DNA of 64,000 nucleotides from Alphaproteobacteria bacterium (GCA_030433005.1 JAUILQ010000002.1:1-64000), one strand, 5' to 3'. Shown: positions 8,501 through 20,215, counted from the stretch's first letter. The notes: generated by a model not told the origin, from the letters alone. A program made the numbers and translations.

Positions 8501-9772
8501 CTAGAGGGGCTCGCCCCTGCACAGCCGCGGCAGCTCGCCGACCAGGCCCATGGCGTGGCGCATGAACAGGCGCTTCAGCGGCACCGCCCGGTTGACCGCC
8601 GCCAGCCCCAGGTCGCGGGCCAGGCGCAGCGGCCCGATGTCGTTGGAGAACAGGCGGTTGAGGCCGTCGGTCACGGCCACCAGCGCGAGGTTGTCGAAGC
8701 GCCGCCAGCGCTGGTAGCGCGCCAGCACCTCGGGCGCGCCGAGGTCGAGGCCCAGGCGACGCGCGTCGACCAGCACCTCGGCGAGGGCGCCGATGTCGCG
8801 CAGGCCGAGGTTGAAGCCCTGGCCGGCGATCGGGTGGATGACGTGCGCGGCGTCGCCGACCAGCGCCAGGCGCTCGCCGACGCTGCTCTGCGCCAGCTGC
8901 AGGCCGAGCGGATAGCGCCAGCGCCGCCCCGAGACCCGGATGCGGCCGAGCGAGTCGCCGAAGCGGCGCTCGATCTCGCGCGAGAAGGCGGCGTCGTCGA
9001 GCGCCATCACGCCCTCGGCGACCGGCCGCCGCTCGGTCCAGACCAGGGAGGAGCGGTGGCTGCCGTCCGGCAAATCGGTCAGCGGCAGCACGGCGAAGGG
9101 CCCGGAGGGCAGGAAGTGCTCGTGCGCGACGTCCTCGTGGTCGAGCTCGTGCAGCAGCGTCGCGACGATGCCGTCCTGCGGGTAGTCCCAGCGGGTCACC
9201 CGGATGCCGGCCGCCTGACGCAGCGGCGAGCCACGGCCGTCACAGCCGGCGATCAGCCGGGCCGCGCGCCGACGGCCGTCGGCGAGCACCAGCGCGGCGC
9301 CGCCGGCCGAGCGCTCGGCATGATCGACGCGCGCCGGCGCCAGCAGCTCGAGATCGGGCAGCTCGGCGGCGCGGCGGTGCAGCGCGCGCCTCAGCACCCG
9401 GTTCTCGACGATCCAGCCCATGGCGTCGCTGCCGATCTGGCCCGCCACCTCGTCGGCGTCGTAGTGCAGGAACAGGCGGCTGGCGGCCTCGGCGACGCGG
9501 CCGTCGGAGACCCGGATGTCGCGGATCGGCGCCGCCTCGTCCCCGACGTGGCGCCAGACGCCGACGCCCTCGAGCAGGCGCCGGGAGCCCAGGGCGATGG
9601 CCGAGGCCCGGCCGTCGAAGGGCTCGCCCAGCACCGTCGCCGGATCCTCGGCGTCGACCACCGTCACCGGCACGCCGGCGCCGGCCAGGGCGCAGCCGAG
9701 CGTCAGGCCGACCAGCCCGCCGCCGGCGATCGCGACCTCCGCCGCTTCCTCGACCTCGCGTTGCTTCCTCAC
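8501..9772 (-). CDS. UbiH/UbiF/COQ6-family FAD-dependent hydroxylase
   Basis: This is a 423-residue flavin monooxygenase of the type that hydroxylates the ubiquinone ring. It shows the dinucleotide-binding motif A-G-G-G-L-V-G-L (about 16-23), the D-G-R-A-S-A-I-A motif (about 53-60), and towards the C-terminus GDAAHVIHPIAGQGFNLGL, which is the FAD ribityl-binding G-D-A motif. The frame is open to 10069, but the start is placed at GTG 9772, with AAGGGA about 9 nt before it and a normal length for the family. Which ring position it hydroxylates cannot be told. It is divergent from glnK. Confidence 0.87.
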   Translation of the reverse strand: MRKQREVEEAAEVAIAGGGLVGLTLGCALAGAGVPVTVVDAEDPATVLGEPFDGRASAIALGSRRLLEGVGVWRHVGDEAAPIRDIRVSDGRVAEAASRLFLHYDADEVAGQIGSDAMGWIVENRVLRRALHRRAAELPDLELLAPARVDHAERSAGGAALVLADGRRRAARLIAGCDGRGSPLRQAAGIRVTRWDYPQDGIVATLLHELDHEDVAHEHFLPSGPFAVLPLTDLPDGSHRSSLVWTERRPVAEGVMALDDAAFSREIERRFGDSLGRIRVSGRRWRYPLGLQLAQSSVGERLALVGDAAHVIHPIAGQGFNLGLRDIGALAEVLVDARRLGLDLGAPEVLARYQRWRRFDNLALVAVTDGLNRLFSNDIGPLRLARDLGLAAVNRAVPLKRLFMRHAMGLVGELPRLCRGEPL

Positions 9773-9870
9773 CGCGCTCGTCCCTTCGCCTCGCTGTCCG
9801 TCGGGCCAACCATCGAAGGCCGAGGCCCCTCTGTCCAGCGCCACCCGGTCGCAGCGGACCACCTGCGCGC

Positions 9871-9896
9871 ATTGCACTGTCCAGAATTTGTGCAAT
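9871..9896. promoter_or_regulatory. Palindromic operator-like site upstream of glnK
   Basis: ATTGCAC (9871-9877) and GTGCAAT (9890-9896) form a perfect 7-bp inverted repeat spaced by 12 nt. It lies in an A/T-rich island and overlaps the -35 box of a sigma-70-like promoter for glnK. The half-site GCAC/GTGC is that of NtrC, but NtrC sites normally have 7 nt between TGCAC and GTGCA, so the regulator is uncertain. Confidence 0.45.
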
Positions 9897-9916
9897 CTCG
9901 CCGATTTGCATATATT
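9888..9916 (+). promoter_or_regulatory. Sigma-70-like promoter upstream of glnK
   Basis: TTGTGC (9888-9893), a 17-nt spacer, then TATATT (9911-9916). This is the most A/T-rich stretch of the 350-nt gap between the divergent hydroxylase gene and glnK. It would give a leader of about 200 nt before glnK. The palindrome at 9871-9896 covers its -35 region. Confidence 0.45.
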
Positions 9917-9930
9917 TTGGGCATTTTTAG

Positions 9931-10461
<531 letters not shown>

Positions 10462-10472
10462 GGAGGGGGTAG

Positions 10473-11816
10473 ATGACTCAGTTGAGAAAGCTCACGGCCG
10501 CCGGCGCCATCGGCTCCGCCGTCCTGCTGGCCGCCGGGCCGGCGCTGGCGCAGGTCGATCCGGAGACCAAGTTCGCGCTCGACACCTTCTCGTTCCTGAT
10601 CTGCGGCGCGCTGGTCATGTGGATGGCCGCCGGCTTCGCGATGCTCGAGTCGGGCCTGGTGCGGACCAAGAACACGGCGTCGATCTGCCTGAAGAACATC
10701 GCGCTCTATTCGATCGCGGGCATCTGCTACTACGTCGTCGGCTACAACCTGATGTACGCCGGCGTCGACGGCGGCTACATCGGCAGCCTGTCGATCTTCT
10801 ACGACGCCAGCGACGCCGAGCTCGCGCTGATCGGCGGCGACGGCGAGCAGCTGCAGGGCGTGATCGACAACGGCTACTCGGTGATGTCCGACTGGTTCTT
10901 CCAGATGGTCTTCGTGGCGACCGCCGCGTCGATCGTCTCGGGCACCCTGGCCGAGCGCATCCGCGTCTGGCCGTTCCTGATCTTCGTCGTCGTGCTGTCG
11001 GCGGTGATCTACCCGATCCAGGGCTCCTGGGTCTGGGGCGGCGGCTGGCTGTCCGAGATGGGCTTCAGCGACTTCGCCGGCTCGACGCTGGTCCACTCGA
11101 CCGGCGGCTGGGCGGCCCTGACCGGCGCCATCATCCTGGGTGCGCGCAAGGGCAAGTACGGCCCCGAGGGCCGGGTCAACCCGATGCCCGGCGCCATCCT
11201 GCCGCTGGCAACGCTGGGCACCTTCGTGCTGTGGCTCGGCTGGTTCGGCTTCAACGGCGGCTCGCAGCTGGCCCTGGGCTCGGCGGCCGACGCGGCGAAC
11301 ATGGCCATCGTCTTCGCCAACACCAACATGGCGGCTGCGGCCGGCGTCGTGGTGGCGATGCTGCTGACCCAGTTCATCTACCGCAAGATCGACCTGACGA
11401 TGGCGCTCAACGGGGCGATCGCCGGCCTGGTGGCGATCACCGCCAACCCGGACGTCCCGGCGGTCTGGTGGGCCATGCTGGTCGGCGGCGTCGGCGGCGC
11501 GCTGGTCGTCTTCGCGGTGCCGCTGATCGACAAGCTGAAGATCGACGACGTGGTCGGCGCCATCTCGGCCCACCTGGTCGCCGGCATCTGGGGCACCTTC
11601 GCGGTCGCCTTCGAGGACGGCAACTTCGTCGAGCAGATCACCGGCATCATCGCCATCGGCCTGTTCGTCTCGATCACCTCGGCCATCGTCTGGCTGGTCC
11701 TGAAGTTCACCATCGGGATCCGCGTCAGCGAGGAGGAAGAGGAACTCGGCCTCGATCGCGCCGAGCTGGGGATGGAGGCCTATCCCGAGTTCGGCACCGG
11801 CTCCGGCCGCCTCTAG
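10473..11816 (+). CDS. amtB: Ammonium transporter AmtB
   Basis: This 447-residue inner-membrane Amt channel has a cleavable signal peptide (L-A-A-G-P-A-L-A-Q, cut near residue 27) and about eleven membrane helices. The twin pore histidines are His208 (STLVHSTGGW) and His367 (ISAHLVAGIWGTF). The gate and recruitment region keeps D-T-F-S-F-L near residue 38. The cytoplasmic tail (about 415-447) is acidic and would meet GlnK. It forms an operon with glnK and is followed 48 nt on by a strong intrinsic terminator. Confidence 0.96.
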   Translation: MTQLRKLTAAGAIGSAVLLAAGPALAQVDPETKFALDTFSFLICGALVMWMAAGFAMLESGLVRTKNTASICLKNIALYSIAGICYYVVGYNLMYAGVDGGYIGSLSIFYDASDAELALIGGDGEQLQGVIDNGYSVMSDWFFQMVFVATAASIVSGTLAERIRVWPFLIFVVVLSAVIYPIQGSWVWGGGWLSEMGFSDFAGSTLVHSTGGWAALTGAIILGARKGKYGPEGRVNPMPGAILPLATLGTFVLWLGWFGFNGGSQLALGSAADAANMAIVFANTNMAAAAGVVVAMLLTQFIYRKIDLTMALNGAIAGLVAITANPDVPAVWWAMLVGGVGGALVVFAVPLIDKLKIDDVVGAISAHLVAGIWGTFAVAFEDGNFVEQITGIIAIGLFVSITSAIVWLVLKFTIGIRVSEEEEELGLDRAELGMEAYPEFGTGSGRL

Positions 11817-11864
11817 AAGGCCCGCAGCCGACCAACCATCAACGGCGATCCTCCGCCAAACTCG

Positions 11865-11899
11865 GCCCGGCAGGCACACCCTGCCGGGCTTTTTTTCTT
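11865..11899 (+). terminator. Intrinsic terminator of glnK-amtB
   Basis: A 10-bp perfect GC stem (11865-11874 with 11880-11889) and 5-nt loop are followed by eight T, C and three T. It lies between amtB and the converging glutathione transferase gene. Confidence 0.92.
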
Positions 11900-11925
11900 T
11901 GCGTCCGGTTCGGGGGGGCCGGCTG

Positions 11926-12546
11926 TCAGCTCAGCGGGATCATGACCTGCTCGGCGAAGGCCGGACGCGCCGCCAGCCGACCGTACCAGGCCTCGAGGCG
12001 CGGCAGCGTGGGGCGCTCGATCGGCATGGCGTACCAGCGATAGGTCGCGCAGCCGACCGGCACGTCGCCGATCGTCAGCGCCTCGCCGACCAGGTAGTCG
12101 CGGCCCTCCAGCGCTTCGTCGAGCAGCACGAAGGCCGCGGTGCAGGCCTCCAGCGCCCGCTCGATCGCGACCACGTCGCGGCGCTCCGGCGGCGTGCGGA
12201 TCAGGCCCCAGAAGGCCGTCGTCATCGGCGGCAGGATGGTCGTGGTCATCCAGTCCATCCACTGGTCGGCGCGCGCCCGCTCGTGCAGCCCGGCCGGCAG
12301 GAAGGGCGCCGAGCCGTAGGCGGCCGCCAAGTAGCGCACGATCGCATTCGACTCCCACAGCGTGAAGTCGCCGTCCTGCAGGGTCGGCACCCGGCGATTC
12401 GGGTTGAGCCGGCGGTAGTCCTCGCCGTCGAGGCCGCCGAACGGGCCGCCGACGTCGAGCCGCTCGTGCGCCAGCCCGAGCTCGCCGATCGTCCACATGA
12501 CCTTCTGCACGTTGATCGAGTTGTTGCGTCCCCAGACCTTCAGCAT
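11926..12546 (-). CDS. Glutathione S-transferase family protein
   Basis: This 206-residue protein has a thioredoxin-like N-domain with NPNRRVPTLQDGDFTLWESNAI (about 48-69; the cis-Pro and E-S pair bind glutathione) and an all-helical C-domain containing D-Y-L-V-G-E-A-L-T-I-G-D-V-P (N-capping box). The first residues MLKVWGRNNSINVQKV place Asn/Ser where bacterial beta- or Tyr-class enzymes have the catalytic residue. The substrate is unknown. The start at 12546 is chosen because GGAG lies just upstream; the longer frame to 12657 adds unrelated Arg/Pro-rich sequence. Confidence 0.9.
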   Translation of the reverse strand: MLKVWGRNNSINVQKVMWTIGELGLAHERLDVGGPFGGLDGEDYRRLNPNRRVPTLQDGDFTLWESNAIVRYLAAAYGSAPFLPAGLHERARADQWMDWMTTTILPPMTTAFWGLIRTPPERRDVVAIERALEACTAAFVLLDEALEGRDYLVGEALTIGDVPVGCATYRWYAMPIERPTLPRLEAWYGRLAARPAFAEQVMIPLS

Positions 12547-12736
12547 CCCGTCTCCTCGCTGGATAGCGGCGCCTCGCCGCCGGGGCGGCCCCCGCGGCCG
12601 CGGATCATCGGCAGGCCCGCCGGGAGCGCGCAAGAGCGATTCCCGCGACGCGGCCATTCGGCTAGGGTGCGCGGCGCCGTCGGCGGCCGCCCTCGCGGCC
12701 GCCGGGACCGGCCTTCGATCAGGGGAGTGGGGAAGG

Positions 12737-13267
12737 ATGACTGGCTGGTGGAAGGCGCCGCTGCCGGCGGCGGCTCTGGCGGCGACTGCTCTTGCCGCGG
12801 CAGCGGCTCACCTGCTGCCGGGCACCGCCCGCGCGGCGGATCCGGCGCTCGTCGAGCGCGGCGCCTATCTGGCGCAGATCATGGATTGCGACGGCTGCCA
12901 CACGCCGGGCGTGATGAGCGGCCAGCCGGACTTCTCGCGGCGTTTGGCCGGCGGGACGGTCGGCTTCCGGGTCGGCGACCTCGGCGTCTTCTGGCCGCCG
13001 AACCTGACCAGCGACCCGGCGACGGGTCTGGGCGCCTGGAGCGCCGAGGAGATCACCGCCGCCCTGCGCACCGGCTTGCGCCCGGACGGCCGCGAGCTGG
13101 CGCCGATCATGCCCTGGCGCTCCTATTCGGCCCTGACGGAGCAGGACATGGCGGCGCTGGTCGCCTATCTGCAGAGCCTGCCGGCCGTCGAGCATCAGGT
13201 GCCCGAGCCCCACGCGGTCGGCGCCGCGGCGCCGCTGCCCTACCTCGACGTCGTCCCGCCGGGCTGA
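12737..13267 (+). CDS. Periplasmic mono-haem cytochrome c
   Basis: This 176-residue protein carries a Sec signal peptide (cut near A-R-A-A-D, residue 34) and one haem site C51-D-G-C54-H55. Met125 in A-P-I-M-P-W is the likely sixth ligand. The spacing and N-L-T-S-D-P-A-T-G-L-G motif resemble c-type subunits of alcohol or aldehyde dehydrogenases and related dehydrogenase electron acceptors. No dehydrogenase gene is adjacent, so its redox partner is unknown. GGAAGG lies directly before the ATG. Confidence 0.88.
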   Translation: MTGWWKAPLPAAALAATALAAAAAHLLPGTARAADPALVERGAYLAQIMDCDGCHTPGVMSGQPDFSRRLAGGTVGFRVGDLGVFWPPNLTSDPATGLGAWSAEEITAALRTGLRPDGRELAPIMPWRSYSALTEQDMAALVAYLQSLPAVEHQVPEPHAVGAAAPLPYLDVVPPG

Positions 13268-13375
13268 GCGGAAGCGGCGGCGGCGAGGGCGGGGGAGAGC
13301 GCGGCGGAAGCTCATGGACTGTACCAACTCTGTTCTCCAAAATATTGGGATTCGCGCATTTCCCGCCGCTACAGC

Positions 13376-13404
13376 TTGCTGCTGCCCGAATCTGCTTCTA
13401 GTAT
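13376..13404 (+). promoter_or_regulatory. Sigma-70-type promoter before the dapC-like gene
   Basis: TTGCTG (13376-13381), exactly 17 nt, then TAGTAT (13399-13404), inside an A/T-rich part of the 264-nt gap after the cytochrome gene. The leader to the aminotransferase ATG would be about 120 nt. Confidence 0.5.
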
Positions 13405-13531
13405 GATTCACGGTTTGTCCCGGGCCGGGAAGTCGACCCGAGACGACCCGGTCGGGCGCCCGTTCCCCAAGCATGAGTCGGGAGGGACAGCGCGACTCAC
13501 CGCGACCGGCGATCAGGAGACAGGCTCGAGG

Positions 13532-14767
13532 ATGGCGACGCAGGCAGAGACCCTTTCCCGTCAGGAGACGAATCGGCCCGACCCGCGGGTCTTCCAGCCC
13601 TTCCTGCGGCTGGCGCGGCTGCTTTCCGGGGTCGAGCCGGGGCGCTCGCCGCTGCCCGACGGCCGGCCGGTCAACATGGCGGTCGGCGACCCGCAGCAGC
13701 CGGCGCCGCCGCTGCTCGCCGAGACCGTCGCGCGCTTTCCCGACGGCTGGTCGAGCTACCCGCCGTTCCGCGGCACCCCGTCCTATCAGCAGGCGACCGT
13801 CGGCTGGCTGCAGCGGCGCTACGGGCTGCCGGCCGGCTTCGTGGAGGGCGAGCGGCATGTCCTGCCGGTCCCGGGCAGCCGCGAGGGGCTGTTCTTCGGC
13901 GCCCTGGCGGCGCTGAGCGCGGGCGCCGCCGAGGGCCGCGACTGCGTGCTGCTGCCGGCGCCGGGCTACCACGTCTACGCCGGCGCCGCGGCGGCGGCCG
14001 GCGCCCGGCCGGTGTTCGTGCCGGCGACGCGCGAGTCCGGCTTCCTGCCCGACTTCGGCGCCCTCGACCCGGCGATCCTGGCCCGCACGGCGATCGCCTT
14101 CGTCTGCGCGCCCTCGAATCCCGAAGGCGCGGCGGCGGACCTTGCGCGCTGGCGCGCGCTGCTGGCGCTGGCCCGACGCCACGGCTTCGTGCTGGCCGCC
14201 GACGAGTGCTACGCCGACCTCTACTACGGGGCGCCGCCGGCCGGCGCCCTGCAGGCCGCGGCCGAGACGGGCGTGCTCGACAACCTGCTGTGCTTCCATT
14301 CGCTGTCGAAGCGCTCCAACGCCGCCGGCCTGCGCTGCGGCTTCGTCGCCGGCGAGGCGGGCCTGGTCGACCGCATCGACGCCTTCTGCCGGGTCGGCGG
14401 CGCCGCGGTCGCCCTGCCGGTGCTCGAGGCCGGGGCGGCGCTGTGGAACGACGACGCCCACGCCGCCGCCAACCGGGCCTTCTACGCCCGGCTGTTCGAG
14501 CGCGCCGAGGCGATTCTGGACGGCCGCTTCGGCTGGACGAAGCCGGACGGCGGCTTCTTCCTGTGGCTCGAGGTCGGCGACGACGAGGCAACCGCTCTCA
14601 GGCTGTGGCGCGAGGCCGGCATCCGCACCCTGCCCGGCAGCTACATGGTCGCCGACGCCGGCTTGCGGCCGAACCCAGCCGCCGGCTTCCTGCGCGCCGC
14701 CCTGGTCCACGACGAGGCGACCGTGGTGCCGACGCTCGAGCGGCTCGTCGCGGTCCTGGACGGCTAG
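13532..14767 (+). CDS. dapC: Class I/II aminotransferase, probable succinyldiaminopimelate transaminase (DapC-type)
   Basis: This 411-residue fold-type I PLP enzyme binds cofactor at Lys260 in H-S-L-S-K-R-S. The substrate and cofactor region shows [10 protein letters not shown] (Asn for PLP O3') and [11 protein letters not shown]. This block set, and the place just before ftsK, match alphaproteobacterial enzymes assigned to the lysine/diaminopimelate pathway (N-succinyl-2-amino-6-oxopimelate to N-succinyl-diaminopimelate). The assignment to dapC is by family resemblance and could be another aminotransferase. The ATG at 13532 follows CGAGG; the frame is open from 13376 but that part overlaps the promoter. 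Confidence 0.78.
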   Translation: MATQAETLSRQETNRPDPRVFQPFLRLARLLSGVEPGRSPLPDGRPVNMAVGDPQQPAPPLLAETVARFPDGWSSYPPFRGTPSYQQATVGWLQRRYGLPAGFVEGERHVLPVPGSREGLFFGALAALSAGAAEGRDCVLLPAPGYHVYAGAAAAAGARPVFVPATRESGFLPDFGALDPAILARTAIAFVCAPSNPEGAAADLARWRALLALARRHGFVLAADECYADLYYGAPPAGALQAAAETGVLDNLLCFHSLSKRSNAAGLRCGFVAGEAGLVDRIDAFCRVGGAAVALPVLEAGAALWNDDAHAAANRAFYARLFERAEAILDGRFGWTKPDGGFFLWLEVGDDEATALRLWREAGIRTLPGSYMVADAGLRPNPAAGFLRAALVHDEATVVPTLERLVAVLDG

Positions 14768-14787
14768 CCGGAGAGGCGGGGGACGCG

Positions 14788-17259
<2,472 letters not shown>

Positions 17260-17405
17260 CCGCCGACGTCGCGCCCGCAGCTCCGGGCCGGTGCGGGCAG
17301 GGGGCAGGGCCGCACGCCGCTGCCTTGGACTTGCCTCAATCGACGGGCTGCTTTCCGCGCGACGTTTCCCATATACGGGACTTGTCAGCGAGGAAGCCTC
17401 CAGTG

Positions 17406-18083
17406 ATGAACAGACGCGATTTCCTGCTTGCCGGCGGCCTGCTGCTCGGCGCTCTCGGGATGGCCGACGGCCTGCCCGGCACCGACCGGGCGGCGGCCCA
17501 GACCCTGAGCGAATCGCTGAGCGCCGACGACCGCGCGGCGCTGCAGCGGGTCGAGCAGTACCTCAACGGCATCGACACGATGTACAGCCGCTTCCGCCAG
17601 ACCGCCTCGAACGGCACGGAGGCGACCGGCTTCCTGGCGATCGACCGGCCGGACTACCTGCGCTTCGAGTACGACGCGCCGCACCCGGTGGTGATGATCG
17701 CCGACGGCTACGAGCTGACCTACTACGACCGCGACCTGCAGGAGGCCCGGCAGCTGCCGACCTTCGAGACGCCGCTGTGGTTCCTGCTGCGCGACGAGAT
17801 CACCTTCGGCGACGGCCTCGACGTGCTCTGGGTCAAGCGCGACGAGCGCGTGCTGGTCGTGCGCGTGGCCCAGCAGGGCGAGGCCGACCGCGGCACGGTG
17901 AACCTGGTCTTCTCGCTCAATCCCATGCACTTCCGCGGCTGGGAGATCGTCGACGCGGCCGGCGTCTCGGTGCAGGTCGCCCTGGAGGATCCGCGCTACG
18001 GCGTCGAGCTCGATTCCGACATGTTCGACGAGAAGCAGCTCGAAGGCTTCAGCGGCTCCAGCCACCAGCGCAACAGCCGCTGA
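17406..18083 (+). CDS. lolA: Outer-membrane lipoprotein carrier LolA family, with Tat-type signal
   Basis: This 225-residue protein matches LolA, which ferries lipoproteins through the periplasm: R-V-E-Q-Y-L-N-G-I-D-T-M-Y-S-R-F-R-Q (about 46-63), F-L-A-I-D-R-P-D-Y-L-R-F-E-Y, then Y-E-L-T-Y-Y-D-R-D-L. The N-terminus MNRRDFLLAGGLLLGALG has a twin-arginine pair in N-R-R-D-F-L-L, so export is probably by Tat rather than Sec, which is unusual for LolA. It follows ftsK by 146 nt, a common alphaproteobacterial order. The ATG at 17406 is used; the frame is open upstream without a signal. Confidence 0.87.
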   Translation: MNRRDFLLAGGLLLGALGMADGLPGTDRAAAQTLSESLSADDRAALQRVEQYLNGIDTMYSRFRQTASNGTEATGFLAIDRPDYLRFEYDAPHPVVMIADGYELTYYDRDLQEARQLPTFETPLWFLLRDEITFGDGLDVLWVKRDERVLVVRVAQQGEADRGTVNLVFSLNPMHFRGWEIVDAAGVSVQVALEDPRYGVELDSDMFDEKQLEGFSGSSHQRNSR

Positions 18084-18084
18084 G

Positions 18085-18113
18085 GACCGGGCGCGCCGGC
18101 CGGCGGCCCGGTC
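18085..18113. terminator. Hairpin in the convergent gap between lolA and the desaturase gene
   Basis: GACCGGGC (18085-18092) pairs with GCCCGGTC (18106-18113), and the loop contains a further GC-rich pairing. There is no T-tract. It spans the 28-nt gap and touches the stop codon of the minus-strand gene, so it may act on both converging transcripts. Confidence 0.4.
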
Positions 18114-18942
18114 AGTCGCTTCCGGCTGCGGCGCGCGGCCGCTCCGGCCGGCTGCCGCCCTGGAACGGCCGCAGCAGCAGCCCGACGAAGCCCAGCTCGC
18201 GCCGCCGCTCGACGCCGATCGCCATCTCCGGCCGGCGGGAGATGGCGCTGCGCGTGCCGAACAGCGGATCCCAGAGCGACAGGATCGTGCCGTAGTTCGA
18301 GTCGGTGTCGGCGCGCCGGGCGTGGTGGTGCACCCAGTGGATCGAGGGCGTGATGACGAGGCGCGAGAGCGCGTGCTCCAGGCCCGCCGGCAGCCGCAGG
18401 TTCGAGTGATGGAAGATCGTCGAGAGCAGCACCAGCGTCTCGAACACCAGGACCGAGACGAAGGGGATGCCGAGCAGCACGACGACGCCCGCGCGCGCGG
18501 CCGCCGACAGCAGCACCTCGCCGAAGTGGAAGCGCAGCGCGCTGGTCGTGTCCAGGGTCCGGTCCAGGTGATGGACCTCGTGGAAGCGCCAGAGCAGCGG
18601 CAGCTCGTGGTTGGCGCGATGCCACCAGTAGATCAGCAGGTCGAGCAGCAGCAGGTCGAGCAGCAAGCCGCCGGGGCCGCTCCACCAGGACGGCCGCCAG
18701 TCCAGGGCGTGCTGCGCCGCCCAGGCGGTCAGCGGCAGCACGACCAGCGGCGACAGCAGCAGCGTCGCCGCCCAGAGCCCGCCGTTGCGCAGCAGGCGGT
18801 GCCAGCCGCCGCCCGGCTCGCCGTCGCGCACGGCGGGCGCCGGCGCGGCGGGGCGCCAGCGCTCGGCGGCGAACAGCACCGCCAGCCAGGCCCCGACGAC
18901 GAGGCCCTTGAAGGCCAGCGACTGCTCGAGGAACTGCTCCAT
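18112..18942 (-). CDS. Sterol desaturase / fatty acid hydroxylase family membrane protein
   Basis: This 276-residue di-iron membrane oxygenase has about four membrane helices. The histidine boxes are H-R-A-N-H, H-E-V-H-H, F-H-H-S-N, and H-W-V-H-H-H towards the end, the standard set of the fatty acid hydroxylase superfamily. The substrate (sterol, carotenoid or lipid) is not evident. The start at 18942 (MEQFLEQ) is taken because a membrane helix follows at once; the frame is open to 19038. No strong ribosome-binding site is seen. Confidence 0.88.
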   Translation of the reverse strand: MEQFLEQSLAFKGLVVGAWLAVLFAAERWRPAAPAPAVRDGEPGGGWHRLLRNGGLWAATLLLSPLVVLPLTAWAAQHALDWRPSWWSGPGGLLLDLLLLDLLIYWWHRANHELPLLWRFHEVHHLDRTLDTTSALRFHFGEVLLSAAARAGVVVLLGIPFVSVLVFETLVLLSTIFHHSNLRLPAGLEHALSRLVITPSIHWVHHHARRADTDSNYGTILSLWDPLFGTRSAISRRPEMAIGVERRRELGFVGLLLRPFQGGSRPERPRAAAGSD

Positions 18943-19041
18943 CGCTTGTGAGATGTCAGGCCCCCGCGGCCGGAGCAAGACAACAAGGCGTGACGCCGGC
19001 CGCGGCGGCGCGCGTCGCGACAGTCCGCCGCAGGCCACGGC

Positions 19042-19070
19042 TTGCGGGCGCCCGGGGCAGTGGCTACTTC
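19042..19070 (+). promoter_or_regulatory. Promoter predicting a leaderless transcript
   Basis: TTGCGG (19042-19047), 17 nt, then TACTTC (19065-19070). The start point would fall at about 19077, the A of the ATG of the next gene, which has no ribosome-binding site. Confidence 0.35.
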
Positions 19071-19076
19071 TAGGGC

Positions 19077-19877
19077 ATGGATACCGCCGCCCCCGCCGCC
19101 CGCTTCTTCCAGGGGCCGAAGCCGCTGATCGGCTTGCCGGCCTGCGTCAAGCCGCTGAGCGGCCAGGACTTCCATACCATCGGCGACAAGTACGTGCGTG
19201 CCGTCGCGCTGGCCAGCGAAGGCCTCCCGGTGATGCTGCCCTCGCTCGCCGAGCTGGTCGACCCGCGCGCCGTGATCGAGCGGCTCGACGGCCTGGTGCT
19301 GACCGGCAGTCCCTCGAACGTCCACCCGAGCCGCTACGGCCAGGCGCCGACGCCCGAGCACGAGCCGCACGACGAGGCCCGCGACGCGACGACCCTGCCG
19401 CTGATCGAGGCGGCGCTGGAGGCCGGCCTGCCGCTGTTCGCGATCTGCCGCGGCCACCAGGAGCTCAACGTCGCCCTGGGCGGCACGCTGCACGCCCGGG
19501 TCCACGAGCTCGAGGGGCGCATGGACCACCGCCGGCCGCAGCACGACGAGATGGACGTGCAGTACGGCAAGCGGCACGGCGTGGCGCTCGAGCCCGACGG
19601 CCGGCTGGCGCGCATCGCCGGCCGCGACGAGATCGAGGTCAACTCTCTGCACTGGCAGGCAATCGACCGCCTCGCCCCCGGCCTGACGGTCGAGGGCCGC
19701 GCCGCCGACGGCACGATCGAGGCGGTCAGCGTCGCCGGCGCGCGCGGCTTCGCCCTCAGCGTGCAGTGGCATCCCGAGTACAAGGTGCTCGAGGATCCGG
19801 TCTCGACGGCGATGTTCCGCGCCTTCGGCGCCGCCGCGCGCGAGCGCCTGGGCCGCTTCGCGACCGCCGCCCAGTAG
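19077..19877 (+). CDS. Gamma-glutamyl-gamma-aminobutyrate hydrolase family (class I amidotransferase, peptidase C26)
   Basis: This 266-residue class I glutamine-amidotransferase fold has nucleophile Cys124 in A-I-C-R-G-H-Q-E and His232/Glu234 in V-Q-W-H-P-E-Y. The family includes PuuD, which frees GABA from gamma-glutamyl-GABA in putrescine breakdown, and other gamma-glutamyl hydrolases. No other Puu genes are nearby, so the substrate is open. There is no Shine-Dalgarno sequence; the promoter placement suggests translation of a leaderless mRNA. Confidence 0.88.
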   Translation: MDTAAPAARFFQGPKPLIGLPACVKPLSGQDFHTIGDKYVRAVALASEGLPVMLPSLAELVDPRAVIERLDGLVLTGSPSNVHPSRYGQAPTPEHEPHDEARDATTLPLIEAALEAGLPLFAICRGHQELNVALGGTLHARVHELEGRMDHRRPQHDEMDVQYGKRHGVALEPDGRLARIAGRDEIEVNSLHWQAIDRLAPGLTVEGRAADGTIEAVSVAGARGFALSVQWHPEYKVLEDPVSTAMFRAFGAAARERLGRFATAAQ

Positions 19878-19949
19878 GTCGGCGTCGCGGGACGGAATCT
19901 TCGTGCGGCGGGCTGCCGCAGGGATTGCGCCGCCGCCCGGGTTGCTTAT

Positions 19950-20081
19950 CTCAAGGTAACAAGACGGGACTGCAACGGTCCCGCATCAACGTGGGAGCTA
20001 CCTGGATCCCCTGACAGGTCCCACGCGCTCCTTGGAGCGAGGAACGCCCGGCTGCCCCCCGACCGGGCGTTCCTTTTTTTT
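19950..20081 (+). ncRNA. Candidate structured small RNA with intrinsic terminator
   Basis: The 338-nt gap between the amidotransferase and xthA genes holds a series of stem-loops in the order expected of a small RNA. Stem 1 is CGGGAC/GTCCCG (19965-19970, 19978-19983). Stem 2 is GTGGGA/TCCCAC (19991-19996, 20019-20024), continued by CCTG/CAGG across a 4-nt bulge. Stem 3 is CGCTC/GAGCG with loop CTTG (20026-20039). The terminator stem follows at once. TTATCT at 19946-19951 may be the -10 box, giving an RNA of about 125 nt. No long open frame fits. The family was not recognised: it does not read as 6S, tmRNA, RNase P or SRP RNA. A structured 3' end of the upstream mRNA is the main alternative. 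Confidence 0.6.
20041..20081 (+). terminator. Intrinsic terminator of the candidate small RNA
   Basis: An 11-bp perfect stem GGAACGCCCGG (20041-20051) with its complement (20063-20073) is followed by eight T. The loop is C-rich (CTGCCCCCCGA) and could pair with purine-rich ribosome-binding sites. Confidence 0.93.
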
Positions 20082-20215
20082 GCGCTTTCGCGGCCGCGTC
20101 TCGGCCGGCCCCGGGCTCCGGCGACATCTCGGACCTTCCGGCACCGGGCCCGCGCCGCTAGCCTGCGCCCCCGCGGTCCTTCGGCCGCCAAGCTTCGACC
20201 ATCAGGGGGACCTTC

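Noticed and set aside
9871-9896. Calling the palindrome before glnK an NtrC site
   Set aside because: Half-sites fit but the spacing is 12 instead of 7 nt, placing them on the wrong helix faces; kept only as an unassigned operator-like site.
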